Below, piece by piece: positions 8,866-19,552 of a stretch of 53,310 nucleotides of DNA. Each line of letters begins with the position of its first letter. Position 1 is the first letter of the stretch. The position numbers and the translations under genes are program-made. The notes under the pieces were generated by a model. The model saw nothing but the letters and a program-made list of their open reading frames with translations, was not told the origin of the DNA and searched no databases. Location of the stretch: assembly GCA_015655015.1 (NCBI GenBank), contig JAATFV010000027.1, positions 1-53,310 of the forward strand. The letters run 5' to 3'. Origin of the DNA: Chitinophagales bacterium. GTDB taxonomy: Bacteria; Bacteroidota; Bacteroidia; Chitinophagales; Chitinophagaceae.

Positions 8866-9633
8866 ATGGAACACAATACGATGAACCTCACCCTGAAAGT
8901 CTGGAGGCAAAAGAACAAGAAAGACAAAGGCGGCTTTGTGACCTATTCCGTCAGCGATATTTCCTCGGAAATGTCTTTTCTGGAAATGATCGACGTGCTC
9001 AATGAGCGACTGGTAAACGAAGGCAAGGATGAGCCGATCGCTTTCGACCATGACTGCCGGGAAGGGATCTGCGGCATGTGTTCCATGTATATTAACGGGC
9101 GGCCCCATGGCCCGTGGGAAGGCACGACCACCTGCCAGCTGCATATGCGGGCTTTTAAAGACGGGGATACCATCGTGGTAGAGCCCTGGAGGGCCAATGC
9201 ATTTCCGGTGATAAAGGACCTGGTGGTGGACCGCAGCTCCTTTGACAGGATTATCCAGGCTGGCGGTTACATCTCCGTTAATACGGGTAATGCTGTGGAC
9301 GCCAACTCTTTGCCCATTGAAAAAGAGAAGGCCGACACGGCTTTCGCATCGGCGGCCTGTATCGGCTGCGGAGCCTGCGTAGCTGCTTGTAAGAACAGCT
9401 CGGCCCTATTGTTCGTATCTGCCAAAGTTTCTCATCTGGCCTTGCTGCCGCAGGGAGGTCCTGAACGTAAGACGCGGGTAGCGGATATGATCGCCCAGAT
9501 GGACAAGGAAGGGTTCGGCAGTTGCACTTCCACCGGAGCCTGCGAAGCCGTCTGTCCTAAAGAAATATCGATCACCAATATAGCCCGCCTGAACGGAGAA
9601 TATGGTATATCGGGCCTTACGGCGGATAAATAG
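8866..9633 (+). CDS. sdhB: Succinate dehydrogenase/fumarate reductase iron-sulfur subunit
   Basis: 255 residues from the ATG at 8866. An ATG at 8881 ([10 protein letters not shown]) matches the usual Bacteroidota N-terminus better and may be the native start, with the first five residues a by-product of the cassette upstream. The [2Fe-2S] cysteines are C64, C69, C72 and C90 (CREGICGMC...C). The [4Fe-4S] and [3Fe-4S] cysteines are in [11 protein letters not shown] (165-175) and [12 protein letters not shown] (220-230). The subunit wires electrons from the flavin in SdhA to the hemes and quinone in SdhC. A hairpin terminator follows at 9726-9751, closing the operon. Confidence 0.95.
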   Translation: MEHNTMNLTLKVWRQKNKKDKGGFVTYSVSDISSEMSFLEMIDVLNERLVNEGKDEPIAFDHDCREGICGMCSMYINGRPHGPWEGTTTCQLHMRAFKDGDTIVVEPWRANAFPVIKDLVVDRSSFDRIIQAGGYISVNTGNAVDANSLPIEKEKADTAFASAACIGCGACVAACKNSSALLFVSAKVSHLALLPQGGPERKTRVADMIAQMDKEGFGSCTSTGACEAVCPKEISITNIARLNGEYGISGLTADK

Positions 9634-9715
9634 GTATTTTAAGGTTTAAATGTTGAATTTTTAAATTCTTCCGTTTAAAATGGCTGCTGGTTGATTCGAA
9701 ATTCAGAATTTATAA

Positions 9716-11455
<1,740 letters not shown>

Positions 11456-11602
11456 CCGGGATAGCCAATATTTTATTCGACTGATTCTTCCATCGCGGGA
11501 CGGAATACTCACGCTTCCGGGTGCGCGCATTAATTATGCACACTTCTGAAATAAATAAAATTCATTTTTTGGTTTTATTTAATTTTACTTTCATAATCGA
11601 AG

Positions 11603-11610
11603 AGGAGGTG
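11603..11610 (+). promoter_or_regulatory. Strong Shine-Dalgarno site before the 119-residue membrane protein
   Basis: AGGAGGTG lies four bases before the ATG at 11615, a near-perfect anti-SD match. Strong SD sequences are uncommon in Bacteroidota, so the site both fixes this start and is unusual in the window. Confidence 0.7.
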
Positions 11611-11614
11611 TCAT

Positions 11615-11974
11615 ATGAGGAAGAATTTCGAACAATTCGTGGTAGCTGTTATCTTTGCATTGATCCTGCCATTGCTCCCCTTGCTGGCTGAGTTCATGAA
11701 GACGAATGACCTTAAAAAAGATGCGTTTACGCTCTGCCTTACCTTTTATTGCTTCTGTTTAGCGGGGTCTACTAATTCCTTGTTGACATTTGCGCTGTGC
11801 CTCACAATGGGCATTGTTGAATCTTTCAGATATAATGGAAGGAGCATTCAATCTGCTTTACCTATTTATTCGACCCTGGAATTTTATGTGTTTTTGACGG
11901 TTTTTATAATACATGGAGAAGAGCGGTTTACCCGCCATTTTCGCAAAGCTGAAAAATTTCTAAACTTCATTTAA
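11615..11974 (+). CDS. Small multi-spanning membrane protein of unknown function
   Basis: 119 residues. Hydrophobic segments at about 8-27, 37-54, 56-68 and 87-100 suggest three or four membrane helices, ending in a basic tail (HFRKAEKFLNFI). No recognised motif. The start is fixed by the strong ribosome-binding site just upstream. A second tiny membrane-protein gene starts 10 bp after the stop, so the two probably form a small operon. Confidence 0.7.
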   Translation: MRKNFEQFVVAVIFALILPLLPLLAEFMKTNDLKKDAFTLCLTFYCFCLAGSTNSLLTFALCLTMGIVESFRYNGRSIQSALPIYSTLEFYVFLTVFIIHGEERFTRHFRKAEKFLNFI

Positions 11975-11984
11975 TCTTTTAGCT

Positions 11985-12152
11985 ATGGAACAATATTCTC
12001 AGATCGTTGCACTTATTTTAGGGATCATAGGGGTGATCCATACTACCTACCGGTTACGAAAAGATTTATTTCCCTCCAGGAGACGGCAAGAAGGGAAGTC
12101 GTTGGGTAAATCCAGCGATACCACTCCTGTCAAATTCCGCAAGCACGCTTAG
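11985..12152 (+). CDS. 55-residue single-pass membrane peptide, hypothetical
   Basis: A short open frame from ATG 11985 to TAG 12152 encodes MEQYSQIVALILGIIGVI followed by a basic, Ser/Arg/Lys-rich tail ending FRKHA. One hydrophobic helix at about 7-20 precedes the positively charged part, which predicts N-out/C-in topology. It follows the 119-residue membrane protein by 10 bp on the same strand. Its position, codon usage and clear helix-plus-basic-tail design support a real gene, but nothing indicates its role. Confidence 0.5.
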   Translation: MEQYSQIVALILGIIGVIHTTYRLRKDLFPSRRRQEGKSLGKSSDTTPVKFRKHA

Positions 12153-12196
12153 GCACGGATGGGCGGGTTTCAAAATTTTCAGACTTCCCCCGCCTG

Positions 12197-13060
12197 TTAA
12201 GGTTCGTATCGGTAGAACGGATTTTTCTCTCGTCTCCCCAGCCGGTAGCCGACCCCTAACTGGGCATTCATTACATGATTACCCACGTTGACCTGGAAGG
12301 AGCCCGTAACGCGCTCGTGGGTGAAAGACAGGCTCTGCTGGAAGAAAATCATACCATATTGGGTACTGTCAACCCCTTTATAATGACTGCCTCCATATCC
12401 ATTTAAGACATCTCCCGCCACCATCAGCTTATAGCCGATCATACCATGACGGACCTTAAAAGCAAGCTCTGTGCTCAGGCCCAGGAGTCCTACCAGGTTA
12501 TTATTGAAAGTTGCATCGGCGAGGGAATCCGGCAGGGTCTTCCGGAAAGACCAGTAATCACCAAACTCTTTTTCAAGGGTAAAAGATACCCCCACCACCC
12601 GCCATTCACTGCCTCTCCCGAAAGGGAGCGCAAAGTCAATTCCTCCGCCGGCGCCATAACCTCCGAAAAATTTACTGTTTGCCTTTAGAATACGCGGCAG
12701 CGTATCATAACGGATTGGCGGGCGCCTGTCATTATAATCATAGTTGCCGGTATTATAGGATCCTAAAGCGATATTTGCTCCATAAAAGGCCTGGAAATTT
12801 CCAAAATTATGGCTTCGGTGCAAAGACCCGGTAAATGAGAATACATTATCACGGAGCCGGGAATTGGCCCCTCCTTCGGTAAACACTCCGCTGGCGTATG
12901 TCGCGGATCTCAGGGAATCCGATTTTAGCGGGATCGTATGATAAGGTTCGCCTGTGGCATGAAATGGGCTTAAAAAATAAGCGTGGTAGGCGCATCCGCT
13001 GAAAAGAACAGGGGCTGTCAGCAACAGCAGGTTCAGGAGTGAGGCAGTCGTTTTTTTCAT
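12197..13060 (-). CDS. Outer-membrane-type lipoprotein, hypothetical
   Basis: 287 residues. The N-terminus carries a lipoprotein signal with the lipobox LFSGC near residues 19-23, so the mature protein should be lipid-anchored at Cys23. The remainder alternates aromatic/hydrophobic and polar residues with many Gly, Tyr and Asn, like a small beta-barrel or beta-rich surface protein, and ends with a strand-like QLGVGYRLG followed by FYRYEP. No known family recognised. It is divergent from the 1351-residue protein across a 174-bp gap that should hold both promoters. Confidence 0.75.
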   Translation of the reverse strand: MKKTTASLLNLLLLTAPVLFSGCAYHAYFLSPFHATGEPYHTIPLKSDSLRSATYASGVFTEGGANSRLRDNVFSFTGSLHRSHNFGNFQAFYGANIALGSYNTGNYDYNDRRPPIRYDTLPRILKANSKFFGGYGAGGGIDFALPFGRGSEWRVVGVSFTLEKEFGDYWSFRKTLPDSLADATFNNNLVGLLGLSTELAFKVRHGMIGYKLMVAGDVLNGYGGSHYKGVDSTQYGMIFFQQSLSFTHERVTGSFQVNVGNHVMNAQLGVGYRLGRREKNPFYRYEP

Positions 13061-13234
13061 GGTATTGGAATGACAGATGTTCTGTCAGAAGTGCGGGTCC
13101 AACGGCGTTAAGGTTTTGCAAAATATGGCATTTTAAGCAATATGCCTATGGGGGTATAATACGCATAACTATTTGATTTTGTCCGATTTGATACAATAAA
13201 TTCTAATTTTAAGCATTTTAAAGGAAATCATGGG

Positions 13235-16200
13235 TTGTTGATCTTAAGGCTGCTTATACTTATCCCGCTTTGGTGTGGTGTATTCTGCGTAACGATGGCC
13301 TTGCAGCCCCCGGCCAGACCCCTTACGCCGGATCAGTCAAAGCAGGCTGCCGACACCCTGCGGCCTGTGCCCGATACGCTTAAGCCCCGCCAAGATTCAT
13401 CCGGAACAGCATCGGACTCTTCAAAACCATCTGCTGGCTTTTCAAATCGCAATCCAGACACATTAGGGATAGACTCCCTGACTGTAAATCAGCTGCTCCG
13501 TTTTTCCTTAAATCATATTTTAGATTCTTTAAATCGCCTCTCCGATACTTTAAAGCCTGCTCCGGATATGGTTAAGCCAGTTCCGGATACGGTTAAGCCA
13601 GTTCCGGATACGGTAAAACCTCGTTCTGACTCAGTAAGAACACTAACAGAACCCTTAAGCAAGGCAGTTCCGGATACATCCAGTTCCCGTTCGGATTCAT
13701 CGAGACCGGGCCAACTGATTAAGAGTCAGCTGCCTTTTCCGACAGGCTCACCGAATTCCCGGGCGGGAGCCGGAGCTCCGGCTCCCGCCCAGGGAGTGTC
13801 CCGCAAAGCCCCCGCTTTCATCCAGGGCCATGCTGCTGCCTCCCGGCCGGCCTTGTCCAATCTTCACCGGAAATATATTCCGATACGCAGCGGACTGATC
13901 CACCTCGACTCGACCAGCGTGGTGCCGGGATCTCTTTTAACGAAGGATATCCCCGACAGCGCCTATACCCTCGACTGGGTTAATGCAACGTTATCCTGGC
14001 GGTATCCGCCGCGGGACCAGGATAGCGTACTGATCACTTACCGGGCCTTTCCGTATAAATTCAATGCCGTGACCCGGCGGTTTAACTATGACAGCATAGA
14101 AAGCTATTTCCTGGTTCATTCCGATGTTTTGAATAACAGATCCGGTCAGGCAGACGATAATTTCTTCAGTTTCGGAAATATCAACTATAACGGGAGCTTT
14201 GGCCGCGCCATTACTTTTGGCAATAGCCAGGATGCGGTCGTGACCTCCAATCTTAACCTTCAGATCAGCGGATATCTGGCTGACAGCATCGAGATCTCTG
14301 CTGCCATTACCGATAATAATATTCCTATCCAGCCCGATGGCACTACGGCGGACCTGAATGAGTTTGATAAGATATTCCTTCAGTTCAAAAAGAAGACCTG
14401 GGCCCTCACCATGGGAGATATCGATCTGCGGCAAAACCAGAACTACTTCCTGAATTTCTACAAGCGGATGCAGGGGGCTTCTTTCGAAACCACTAATCAA
14501 TTGTCTAAAAATGTTACGAACAAGACGCTGGTTAGCGCAGCCATCGCCAAAGGAAAATTTACCCGCAATATTTTCCAGGGACTGGAAGGCAACCAGGGGC
14601 CTTATAAATTAACCGGCGCTAATAATGAGCTCTATTTTATCGTCCTGGCCGGAACGGAAAAAGTATACATCGACGGGCAATTGATGCAAAGGGGAGAGGA
14701 CCAGGACTATGTTATCAACTATAATACCGCTGAAGTGACATTCACCCCCAACCGCATGATCACACAGGATGCGAGGATACAGGTCGAATTTGAATACGCG
14801 GACAGGAATTACCTTAATGTCAACCTCTACCTGAATGATGAAGTTACCGTCAGCAACAAGCTGAAGGTCCGGCTGGCCCTCTTCAGCAACAGCGATTCAA
14901 GGAATTCACCCATTAATCAATCCCTGACTTCCGACCAGAACAAATTCCTGAACAGGCTGGGAGACAGCATTAATCACGCTTTCTACCCGGTCGCCAACGT
15001 GGATACTTTTGCCGCGGGTAAGATCCTCTATAAAAAGATCGATACCACCTATAAAAATGCGGCCGGATTGGTCGTACATGACTCGGCCTATGTCTTTTCC
15101 ACAGATCCCTCGACCGTTTTATACAACCTTTCTTTCGCCAATGTAGGGGTGGGTTACGGGAATTATGTCCCGGATCTGAATGGCGTCAACGGCAGCGTAT
15201 TTCTTTGGGTAGCCCCGGTGAACGGGCAAATGCAGGGGTCCTATGAGGCGGCCCAGTTCCTGGTCACTCCAAAGACACAGCGGATCATGACTCTCGGGGC
15301 AGATTACGCTGTTAATAAAAACACGTCCGTCAGCGCGGAAGTCGCCAGCAGTCATTATGATATAAATACCCTCTCTTCTATCGATAAAGGCAACGATGAC
15401 GGGTATGCCGCTAAATTCCAGTTTAAGAACAGCGCAAAAATAGGGGCGCCGGCCAGGGGATTTCACCTGAATTCCTCCCTGGGCTATGAATATGTTCAGG
15501 CCAACTTTCAGCCTTTGGAACGGCTGCGCCCTGTAGAGTTCACCAGGGACTGGGGGCTGGCATTGGCTGTTGCCCCGGCTGATGAAAAGATCTATACGGG
15601 CAGCCTGGAGCTGGTTGACAAAAAGCTTAACTCCCTTAAGTACGATATCGCCCGTTATGAACGGGGAGATGGGTTTACCGGAATGCGTAACATCATTACG
15701 CACAAGCAGCAGATCAAAGGGTGGAACATCAACGATCAATTGAGCCTCACGACCAGCGACAGCACTAATTATACAGGGTATTATCTGCGTCCGTCCATCG
15801 ATCTGTCCAAAACGATCTCTTTCTTAAAGAATTACCTTATCGGGGCAGGCTGGTCGATGGAACACAATGAAGACAGGGACAAGATCGCGGATACCGTTAC
15901 GGCCACCAGTTTTGCTTTCCAGACCTTCCAGGCCTATCTTAAGTCTCCGGAAAAAAATCCCAATCACTGGGGGACCAGCTTTGCCACCCGCACCAATAGC
16001 TACCCCTATGGCAAGAACCTGACGCTTGGCGATCGAAGCCAGACGGTCAACCTTTTCGCCGATTTCACGAAGAATCCTCACCACCAGTTCCATCTCAACG
16101 CCACTTATCGCAACCTGCAAATCCTCAATAGTAAGATAACAACCCAAACGGCGGATAACAGCATGCTGGGAAGAGCTGAGTATATCGTCAATGAATGGAA

Positions 16201-17290
16201 AGGGCTGCTGAAGGGGAATGTTCTTTACGAAGTAGGGTCCGGGCAGGAACAAAAAAAGAATTATTCCTACCTGCAGGTCCCGGCCGGCACGGGGCAATAT
16301 ACCTGGATCGATGTCAACAAGGACGGCATCCAGCAGCTGAGCGAATTTGTGCTGGCCCAGTTTCAGGACCAGGCGCAATATATCCGGGTATATACTCCCA
16401 CCGATGAGTATATCAAGGCCAATTATAACACCTTTAATTACAGCTTTACCATCAATCCCAAGGCGATCGTCAATCCGGGTAAGGGCGCAGCTTTTCCGCG
16501 GTTTCTCGGCCGGATGATCCTGCAATCTTCCCTGCAGCTCACCCAAAAACAGCAGGCCAATGGCTTTGTCCAGCTTAACCCCTTTAAGTCCCCCCTGGAC
16601 GACACTTCGCTGATAACGCGCACGCAGATCCTGGTCAATACCTTTTCCTTCAATCGTTCCGACCCTCATTGGGGATTTGATCTTAGCAATACCCGGAACG
16701 GATCGAAGACCCTGCTGACCTATGGATATGAGGCCAAACAGTCTGCCGAGTGGAGCCTTCGTACAAGGCTGAACCTCAACCGGGCCATCTCCCTGAATGC
16801 AACCTTCCGGCAAGGGACCAATCAATTAAATGAATCCGGATCGAATTTTGACAGCAGCAATTATCAGCTGCAGCAATTTTCTGCTGAGCCAGGGCTCACC
16901 TATACGAAGGGCTCTAATTTTCGCATAGGCATAGGATATAAATTAAGCGCTAAAACGAATTCCCCGGAGTGGGGGGGGCAGAAATATACTTCCGGATCTT
17001 TTAATACGGACTTTAAATACAATATACTCCAGAGTACTTCCATTCAGTCCAAATTCACCTACAACGGGATTACATATCGCAGTAAGGACGGCAGCAATGC
17101 AAGTACCACCTCCTCTGTATCCTATGTGATGCTCGAAGGGTTATCACCGGGAAAAAACTACCTGTGGAGCATTGACCTGACCAAAAAATTAGGCAGCAGC
17201 CTGGAATTAAGCCTGCAATATGAAGGGAGAAAAGCCGGGGATGCCAATATGGTTCACACCGGAAGGGCTTCCCTGAGAGCGCTCTTATAA
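13235..17290 (+). CDS. Very large outer-membrane/surface protein with a repetitive Pro-rich N-terminal region
   Basis: 1351 residues. No in-frame ATG is available; TTG at 13235 (or 13238) gives a signal-peptide-like N-terminus (LRLLILIPLWCGVFCVTM). Residues about 25-190 are Pro/Ser/Asp/Thr-rich with PDT(L/V)KP units, including two identical 21-bp repeats (VKPVPDT) at 13571-13612. From about 205 the protein is beta-rich with many aromatic residues (for example LQFKKKTWALTMGDIDLRQ near 385), continuing to the C-terminus, as expected for a large outer-membrane barrel or surface protein. No enzymatic motif seen. A bidirectional terminator follows. It may relate to the large Bacteroidota barrel proteins of the gliding/type IX systems, but I cannot assign it. 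Confidence 0.75.
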   Translation: MLILRLLILIPLWCGVFCVTMALQPPARPLTPDQSKQAADTLRPVPDTLKPRQDSSGTASDSSKPSAGFSNRNPDTLGIDSLTVNQLLRFSLNHILDSLNRLSDTLKPAPDMVKPVPDTVKPVPDTVKPRSDSVRTLTEPLSKAVPDTSSSRSDSSRPGQLIKSQLPFPTGSPNSRAGAGAPAPAQGVSRKAPAFIQGHAAASRPALSNLHRKYIPIRSGLIHLDSTSVVPGSLLTKDIPDSAYTLDWVNATLSWRYPPRDQDSVLITYRAFPYKFNAVTRRFNYDSIESYFLVHSDVLNNRSGQADDNFFSFGNINYNGSFGRAITFGNSQDAVVTSNLNLQISGYLADSIEISAAITDNNIPIQPDGTTADLNEFDKIFLQFKKKTWALTMGDIDLRQNQNYFLNFYKRMQGASFETTNQLSKNVTNKTLVSAAIAKGKFTRNIFQGLEGNQGPYKLTGANNELYFIVLAGTEKVYIDGQLMQRGEDQDYVINYNTAEVTFTPNRMITQDARIQVEFEYADRNYLNVNLYLNDEVTVSNKLKVRLALFSNSDSRNSPINQSLTSDQNKFLNRLGDSINHAFYPVANVDTFAAGKILYKKIDTTYKNAAGLVVHDSAYVFSTDPSTVLYNLSFANVGVGYGNYVPDLNGVNGSVFLWVAPVNGQMQGSYEAAQFLVTPKTQRIMTLGADYAVNKNTSVSAEVASSHYDINTLSSIDKGNDDGYAAKFQFKNSAKIGAPARGFHLNSSLGYEYVQANFQPLERLRPVEFTRDWGLALAVAPADEKIYTGSLELVDKKLNSLKYDIARYERGDGFTGMRNIITHKQQIKGWNINDQLSLTTSDSTNYTGYYLRPSIDLSKTISFLKNYLIGAGWSMEHNEDRDKIADTVTATSFAFQTFQAYLKSPEKNPNHWGTSFATRTNSYPYGKNLTLGDRSQTVNLFADFTKNPHHQFHLNATYRNLQILNSKITTQTADNSMLGRAEYIVNEWKGLLKGNVLYEVGSGQEQKKNYSYLQVPAGTGQYTWIDVNKDGIQQLSEFVLAQFQDQAQYIRVYTPTDEYIKANYNTFNYSFTINPKAIVNPGKGAAFPRFLGRMILQSSLQLTQKQQANGFVQLNPFKSPLDDTSLITRTQILVNTFSFNRSDPHWGFDLSNTRNGSKTLLTYGYEAKQSAEWSLRTRLNLNRAISLNATFRQGTNQLNESGSNFDSSNYQLQQFSAEPGLTYTKGSNFRIGIGYKLSAKTNSPEWGGQKYTSGSFNTDFKYNILQSTSIQSKFTYNGITYRSKDGSNASTTSSVSYVMLEGLSPGKNYLWSIDLTKKLGSSLELSLQYEGRKAGDANMVHTGRASLRALL

Positions 17291-17310
17291 GGGCAACGTT
17301 GGGTAGTGGC

Positions 17311-17342
17311 AAAAAAAATCCGGGAACTTTCGTTCCCGGATT
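17311..17342. terminator. Bidirectional terminator between convergent genes
   Basis: Inverted repeat AATCCGGGAA / TTCCCGGATT with a 6-base loop at 17317-17342. It has an eight-A run on the left side, so it acts best for the minus-strand gene at 17383-18363, and lies between two convergent genes. Confidence 0.8.
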
Positions 17343-17382
17343 CCCGGTGTTTTTCAGAATATTGTTGATCTTAATGATATCT

Positions 17383-18363
17383 CTATCCGAAGATGCCGCC
17401 TTTCTTCAAGGTGCTGGTGCCTTCTCCGATCTTGAATCCATTATGATAGATCTCGATCTTGTAAGCTCCTTTCTGGAATTCGCTATTTTGTTTCCAGGCG
17501 AATTGAACTGATTTGCTCTTGCCGGCTTCAAAGTCTACGGGTACCTTAGCGGTGTATACTTTATCTCCGTCTTCGCGGCTGGTGAAAGTACCAGAGCCAA
17601 GAGCGGGTACAGAGATCGGCTTGCCATCAGGACCGGTGATGCATACAAATACATCGGTCTGTCCGGTCTGTGCGATACGATTAGCTACATCAAACCCGAT
17701 CATCAGCTTATTCACTTTTCTTGCGGTAGTGGTTTCTTTATCTTTACCGTCTTTTCTTTCATGCATAGGCGTGATGGAAATATTCGAAGCGTTGAGCGTA
17801 GAAGCTACGTCCACTTTCTTTTCCAGATCCTGCTTGGCAGTGGCGGTGGTTTGCAGATCGGTAGTCAGCTTTTCCTTGTCGGCAGTTAACTGGGTCTTAT
17901 CCGCGTTCAGCTGTTGGTTTTCCTGGGTCAGCTGAGCCACTTGTTGTTCCAGGCCGCTGATCTTATCATTCAGTTCCTTGATCAGGTCTTCCGCTTTCTT
18001 CTTTTCAGCTTCCGTAATATGTTGTTTGCTTAAGATGCTGCGGATCTGGCCTTTCAGCTTGGCTACCTGGCCCTGACCTTCAGCAATAACAGCGGCCTGT
18101 TTATTATTGGTGCCTGTTAAAGAGTCTAATCTTACCAGGGCGTCATCGAAATTCTTCTGTAACTGACCTTTTTCGTCCGTTACTTTGGAGATTTGTGCCT
18201 GCTGCAGCGTTTGCACCTGCTCCTGTTTGTTGTTATTCCACAGTAAATAGCCCCAGGTTCCCAGGAAGCCGGCTGCTAACAGACCGATCACCAGGTTTTT
18301 GTAATCTTTTCTGGGGGGCTGACTCTGAGGAGTCGCTGAGGGGTAGTTGGTTGTCGTACTCAT
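17383..18363 (-). CDS. Single-pass membrane protein with long coiled coil, hypothetical
   Basis: 326 residues. A short polar N-terminus is followed by one membrane helix (about 24-42, NLVIGLLAAGFLGTWGYLLW). A long Gln/Lys/Glu-rich coiled coil spans about 45-190 with heptad-like repeats such as QLTQENQQLNADKTQLTADK. The C-terminal ~125 residues form a beta-rich domain (MIGFDVANRIAQTGQTDVFV...) ending in KGGIFG. Topology is probably N-in with the coiled coil and beta domain in the periplasm. This layout is frequent in Chitinophagaceae but I know of no characterised member. It is convergent with the large surface protein and divergent from holA. Confidence 0.8.
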   Translation of the reverse strand: MSTTTNYPSATPQSQPPRKDYKNLVIGLLAAGFLGTWGYLLWNNNKQEQVQTLQQAQISKVTDEKGQLQKNFDDALVRLDSLTGTNNKQAAVIAEGQGQVAKLKGQIRSILSKQHITEAEKKKAEDLIKELNDKISGLEQQVAQLTQENQQLNADKTQLTADKEKLTTDLQTTATAKQDLEKKVDVASTLNASNISITPMHERKDGKDKETTTARKVNKLMIGFDVANRIAQTGQTDVFVCITGPDGKPISVPALGSGTFTSREDGDKVYTAKVPVDFEAGKSKSVQFAWKQNSEFQKGAYKIEIYHNGFKIGEGTSTLKKGGIFG

Positions 18364-18522
18364 AATTATTGGTTTTCTAAAGTTATAAAATTCAGTTTCT
18401 GCTTGAAGAACGTTTTAAGTTCTGCTTCTCCCTAAGTCTAAAACCGTGCCAAAATCATTTTATTGTCTTCAAGCCTTGATTGTTATAGATTTATGTAATT
18501 TTACGGACTAAAAAACAGCAGG

Positions 18523-19527
18523 ATGTCGGTTGAAAAAATACTCGGAGACTGGAAAAAAGGCAAGTTTAAGCCTGTTTATTGGCTGGAAGGGGAGGAGGAG
18601 TATTATATAGATAAGCTAATGCAATATGCCGAACATGAGATACTTTCTGAAGCGGATGCGGGGTTCAATCTTACTGTTTTCTATGGGAAGGATGCGGATT
18701 GGACGGCGGTGATCAATGCCTGCCGCCGGTATCCCATGTTTGCCGAAAGGCAGGTCGTCCTGCTCAAGGAAGCCCAGCAAATGCGGGATATCGACAAGCT
18801 GGAAGGCTATATTGACAAGCCGTTGAGCTCTACGGTATTTGTAGTTTCCTATAAAGAAAAAAAAGTAGACGGCCGCAGCAAGCTGGCCAAGCTGCTGAAA
18901 GAGAAAGAAAAGGCGGAAGTCTTTTCCACGAAGAAGATGTATGACAACCAGCTGCCGGAATGGACCAGCGAGCTGGTCCGGTCCAAAGGGTATTCCATCT
19001 CGCAGAAAGCCCTGCTATTGCTGGTGGACCATATCGGCAATGACCTGAGCCGTATCGACAATGAGATAGACAAGCTGCTGGTCAACCTGGCGGGCCGGAA
19101 CAGTATTACAGAAGACGATATCGAGCGATATGTGGGAGTTAGTAAGGAATACAATGTATTTGAATTACAGGACGCTTTTGCCAAAAAAGATAAAGCCAAA
19201 GCCATCCGTATTATCCAGTATTTTGAGGGCAACCCCAAGGCGGGTCCCATTCAGCTGATCCTTCCTTCCTTGTACAATTTTTTCAGCAAGGCCTATATGA
19301 CCTTCGGCCAGTCGGCCACCGATGAAAAAGCCATAGCCGCTGCCATCGGGGTCAATTTTTATTTTGTAAAGGATTATATGACGGCCGTCCGGAATTATAA
19401 ATATGAGGGGATTGAGAACGGCCTGTTATTGCTGCACGCGTATAACCTGAAAAGCATCGGGGTGGGCAGCGCCGGCACGGAAGATGCCTCTCTTCTGAAG
19501 GAGCTGGTGGTGAAGATCATGGCGTAG
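18523..19527 (+). CDS. holA: DNA polymerase III subunit delta
   Basis: 334 residues. HolA is the clamp-loader subunit that opens the beta sliding clamp. The N-terminal AAA+-like domain begins VYWLEGEEEYYIDKLMQYA, where the P-loop is degenerate as normal for delta. The middle has the DLSRIDNEIDKLLVNL helix and the C-terminus the collar domain. Length is typical. It reads divergently from the coiled-coil membrane protein and convergently with ribF, whose stop is 25 bp away. Confidence 0.93.
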   Translation: MSVEKILGDWKKGKFKPVYWLEGEEEYYIDKLMQYAEHEILSEADAGFNLTVFYGKDADWTAVINACRRYPMFAERQVVLLKEAQQMRDIDKLEGYIDKPLSSTVFVVSYKEKKVDGRSKLAKLLKEKEKAEVFSTKKMYDNQLPEWTSELVRSKGYSISQKALLLLVDHIGNDLSRIDNEIDKLLVNLAGRNSITEDDIERYVGVSKEYNVFELQDAFAKKDKAKAIRIIQYFEGNPKAGPIQLILPSLYNFFSKAYMTFGQSATDEKAIAAAIGVNFYFVKDYMTAVRNYKYEGIENGLLLLHAYNLKSIGVGSAGTEDASLLKELVVKIMA

Positions 19528-19552
19528 GGCCCGGAGCTATTTTATAGCATCG

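Noticed and set aside
15824..16825. 333-residue open frame antisense to the 1351-residue surface protein
   Set aside because: A shadow frame; no signal, motif or spacing to support it.
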